Shown piece by piece: positions 6,112 through 6,378 of a stretch of 6,378 nucleotides of DNA. The first letter of the stretch is position 1. Every line of letters starts with the position of its first letter. This stretch comes from an uncultured Clostridia bacterium (GTDB lineage Bacteria; Bacillota; Clostridia; Oscillospirales; Ruminococcaceae): contig CAMWNQ010000099.1 of NCBI GenBank assembly GCA_947175655.1, positions 1 to 6,378 of the forward strand. The letters are read 5' to 3'. The notes beneath the pieces were generated by a model. The model searched no databases. It was given only the letters and a program-made list of their open reading frames with translations, and was not told the origin of the DNA. The position numbers were made by a program, and so were the translations under genes.

Positions 6112-6378
6112 GAACAAAAAAATATATATAGTCGGCACAGGTATGGACGGTCTGAAAACCATAACAGCAGAGGGTCTTAATTATATTAAAAATGCAGATG
6201 CAATCATAGGAGCAGAACGGATTTTGAATCTTAAACATTTTGAACTTCTTGAAAAACCTAGTTTTAAGTCATATAAAAGTGAGGAGATATATAAATTTAT
6301 TTCTGATTCAGAATATACAACATATGCTGTTTTAACGTCTGGAGATAATGGATTTCATAGCTGTGCAAAGAAAATTTT
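6104..6378 (+). CDS. cbiE: CbiE, cobalt-precorrin-7 C5-methyltransferase, N-terminal part (cut by window edge)
   Basis: The reading frame from ATG 6104 stays open to the window end, giving 91 full codons. It shows IYIVGTGMDGLKTIT (7-21), the glycine loop of the tetrapyrrole methyltransferase fold, then ADAIIGAERIL (31-41), where IIGxxRxL is typical of CbiE, and VLTSGDNGFHSCAKKI (76-91), the counterpart of the CbiE SGDxGFYxxA segment. CbiE methylates C5 after the CbiJ reduction, which fits its place directly behind cbiJ. GGAGA (6093-6097) lies six bases before the ATG, and the gene overlaps cbiJ by 8 bp. In many bacteria CbiE is about 200 residues or is fused to CbiT (C15 methylation and decarboxylation); which applies cannot be seen here. 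Pro is missing from both the glycine loop and the GD motif, as in the other methyltransferases of this operon. Confidence 0.9.
   Translation, partial: MDKNKKIYIVGTGMDGLKTITAEGLNYIKNADAIIGAERILNLKHFELLEKPSFKSYKSEEIYKFISDSEYTTYAVLTSGDNGFHSCAKKI

Noticed and set aside
375..6378. Aerobic (late cobalt insertion) cob pathway
   Set aside because: The presence of CbiD and CbiG, with no CobG, CobF or CobN visible, marks the anaerobic branch even though several families (CobH, CobI, CobM, CobJ, CobK) have homologues in both.
375..6378. A previously undescribed system inside the operon
   Set aside because: Every reading frame between these positions is assigned with family-specific motifs to a known corrin-ring enzyme, and no unexplained DNA is left between the genes.

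Overview
The window holds most of an anaerobic (early cobalt insertion) cobalamin biosynthesis operon on the + strand. The gene order is cbiC, cbiL, cbiD, cbiF, cbiG, cbiH, cbiJ and the 5' part of cbiE, preceded by the 3' end of an unrecognised gene. The DNA is strongly AT-rich, with many AAA/ATA/TTT/GAA codons. It has AGGAG-type ribosome binding sites and two TTG starts. The proteins read like those of Clostridia, perhaps a Ruminococcus-like Oscillospiraceae member. That taxonomic call is an inference from composition and protein style, not from a marker gene.

Layout: (1) Positions 1-347 are the C-terminal part of an unknown soluble, acidic and aromatic-rich protein, open to the left edge. 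(2) A 27-base gap (348-374) carries only the cbiC Shine-Dalgarno sequence. It has no terminator and no room for a cobalamin riboswitch. (3) From 375 to the right edge there is no intergenic DNA: all seven junctions between successive cbi genes overlap. The overlaps are 4 bp for C/L, 8 bp for L/D with the chosen start, 1 bp for D/F, 1 bp for F/G, 4 bp for G/H, 11 bp for H/J and 8 bp for J/E. This points to one transcript with translational coupling. (4) cbiE runs off the right edge after 91 codons.

Together the enzymes carry out the following steps. CbiL methylates C20. CbiH methylates C17 and contracts the ring. CbiF methylates C11. CbiG opens the lactone and removes the two-carbon fragment. 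CbiD methylates C1. CbiJ reduces the macrocycle. CbiE methylates C5. CbiC moves the C11 methyl to C12 to give cobyrinate. The cobalt chelatase (CbiK or CbiX), CbiT (C15 methylation and decarboxylation), the amidases CbiA and CbiP, and CbiB are not in the window and are probably encoded outside it.

I see no mobile element, CRISPR array, tRNA or rRNA, and no clear previously undescribed system. The items most worth a second look are the unknown gene directly upstream, the missing riboswitch, the two consecutive TTG starts, and the loss of usually conserved prolines in all four canonical-fold methyltransferases.
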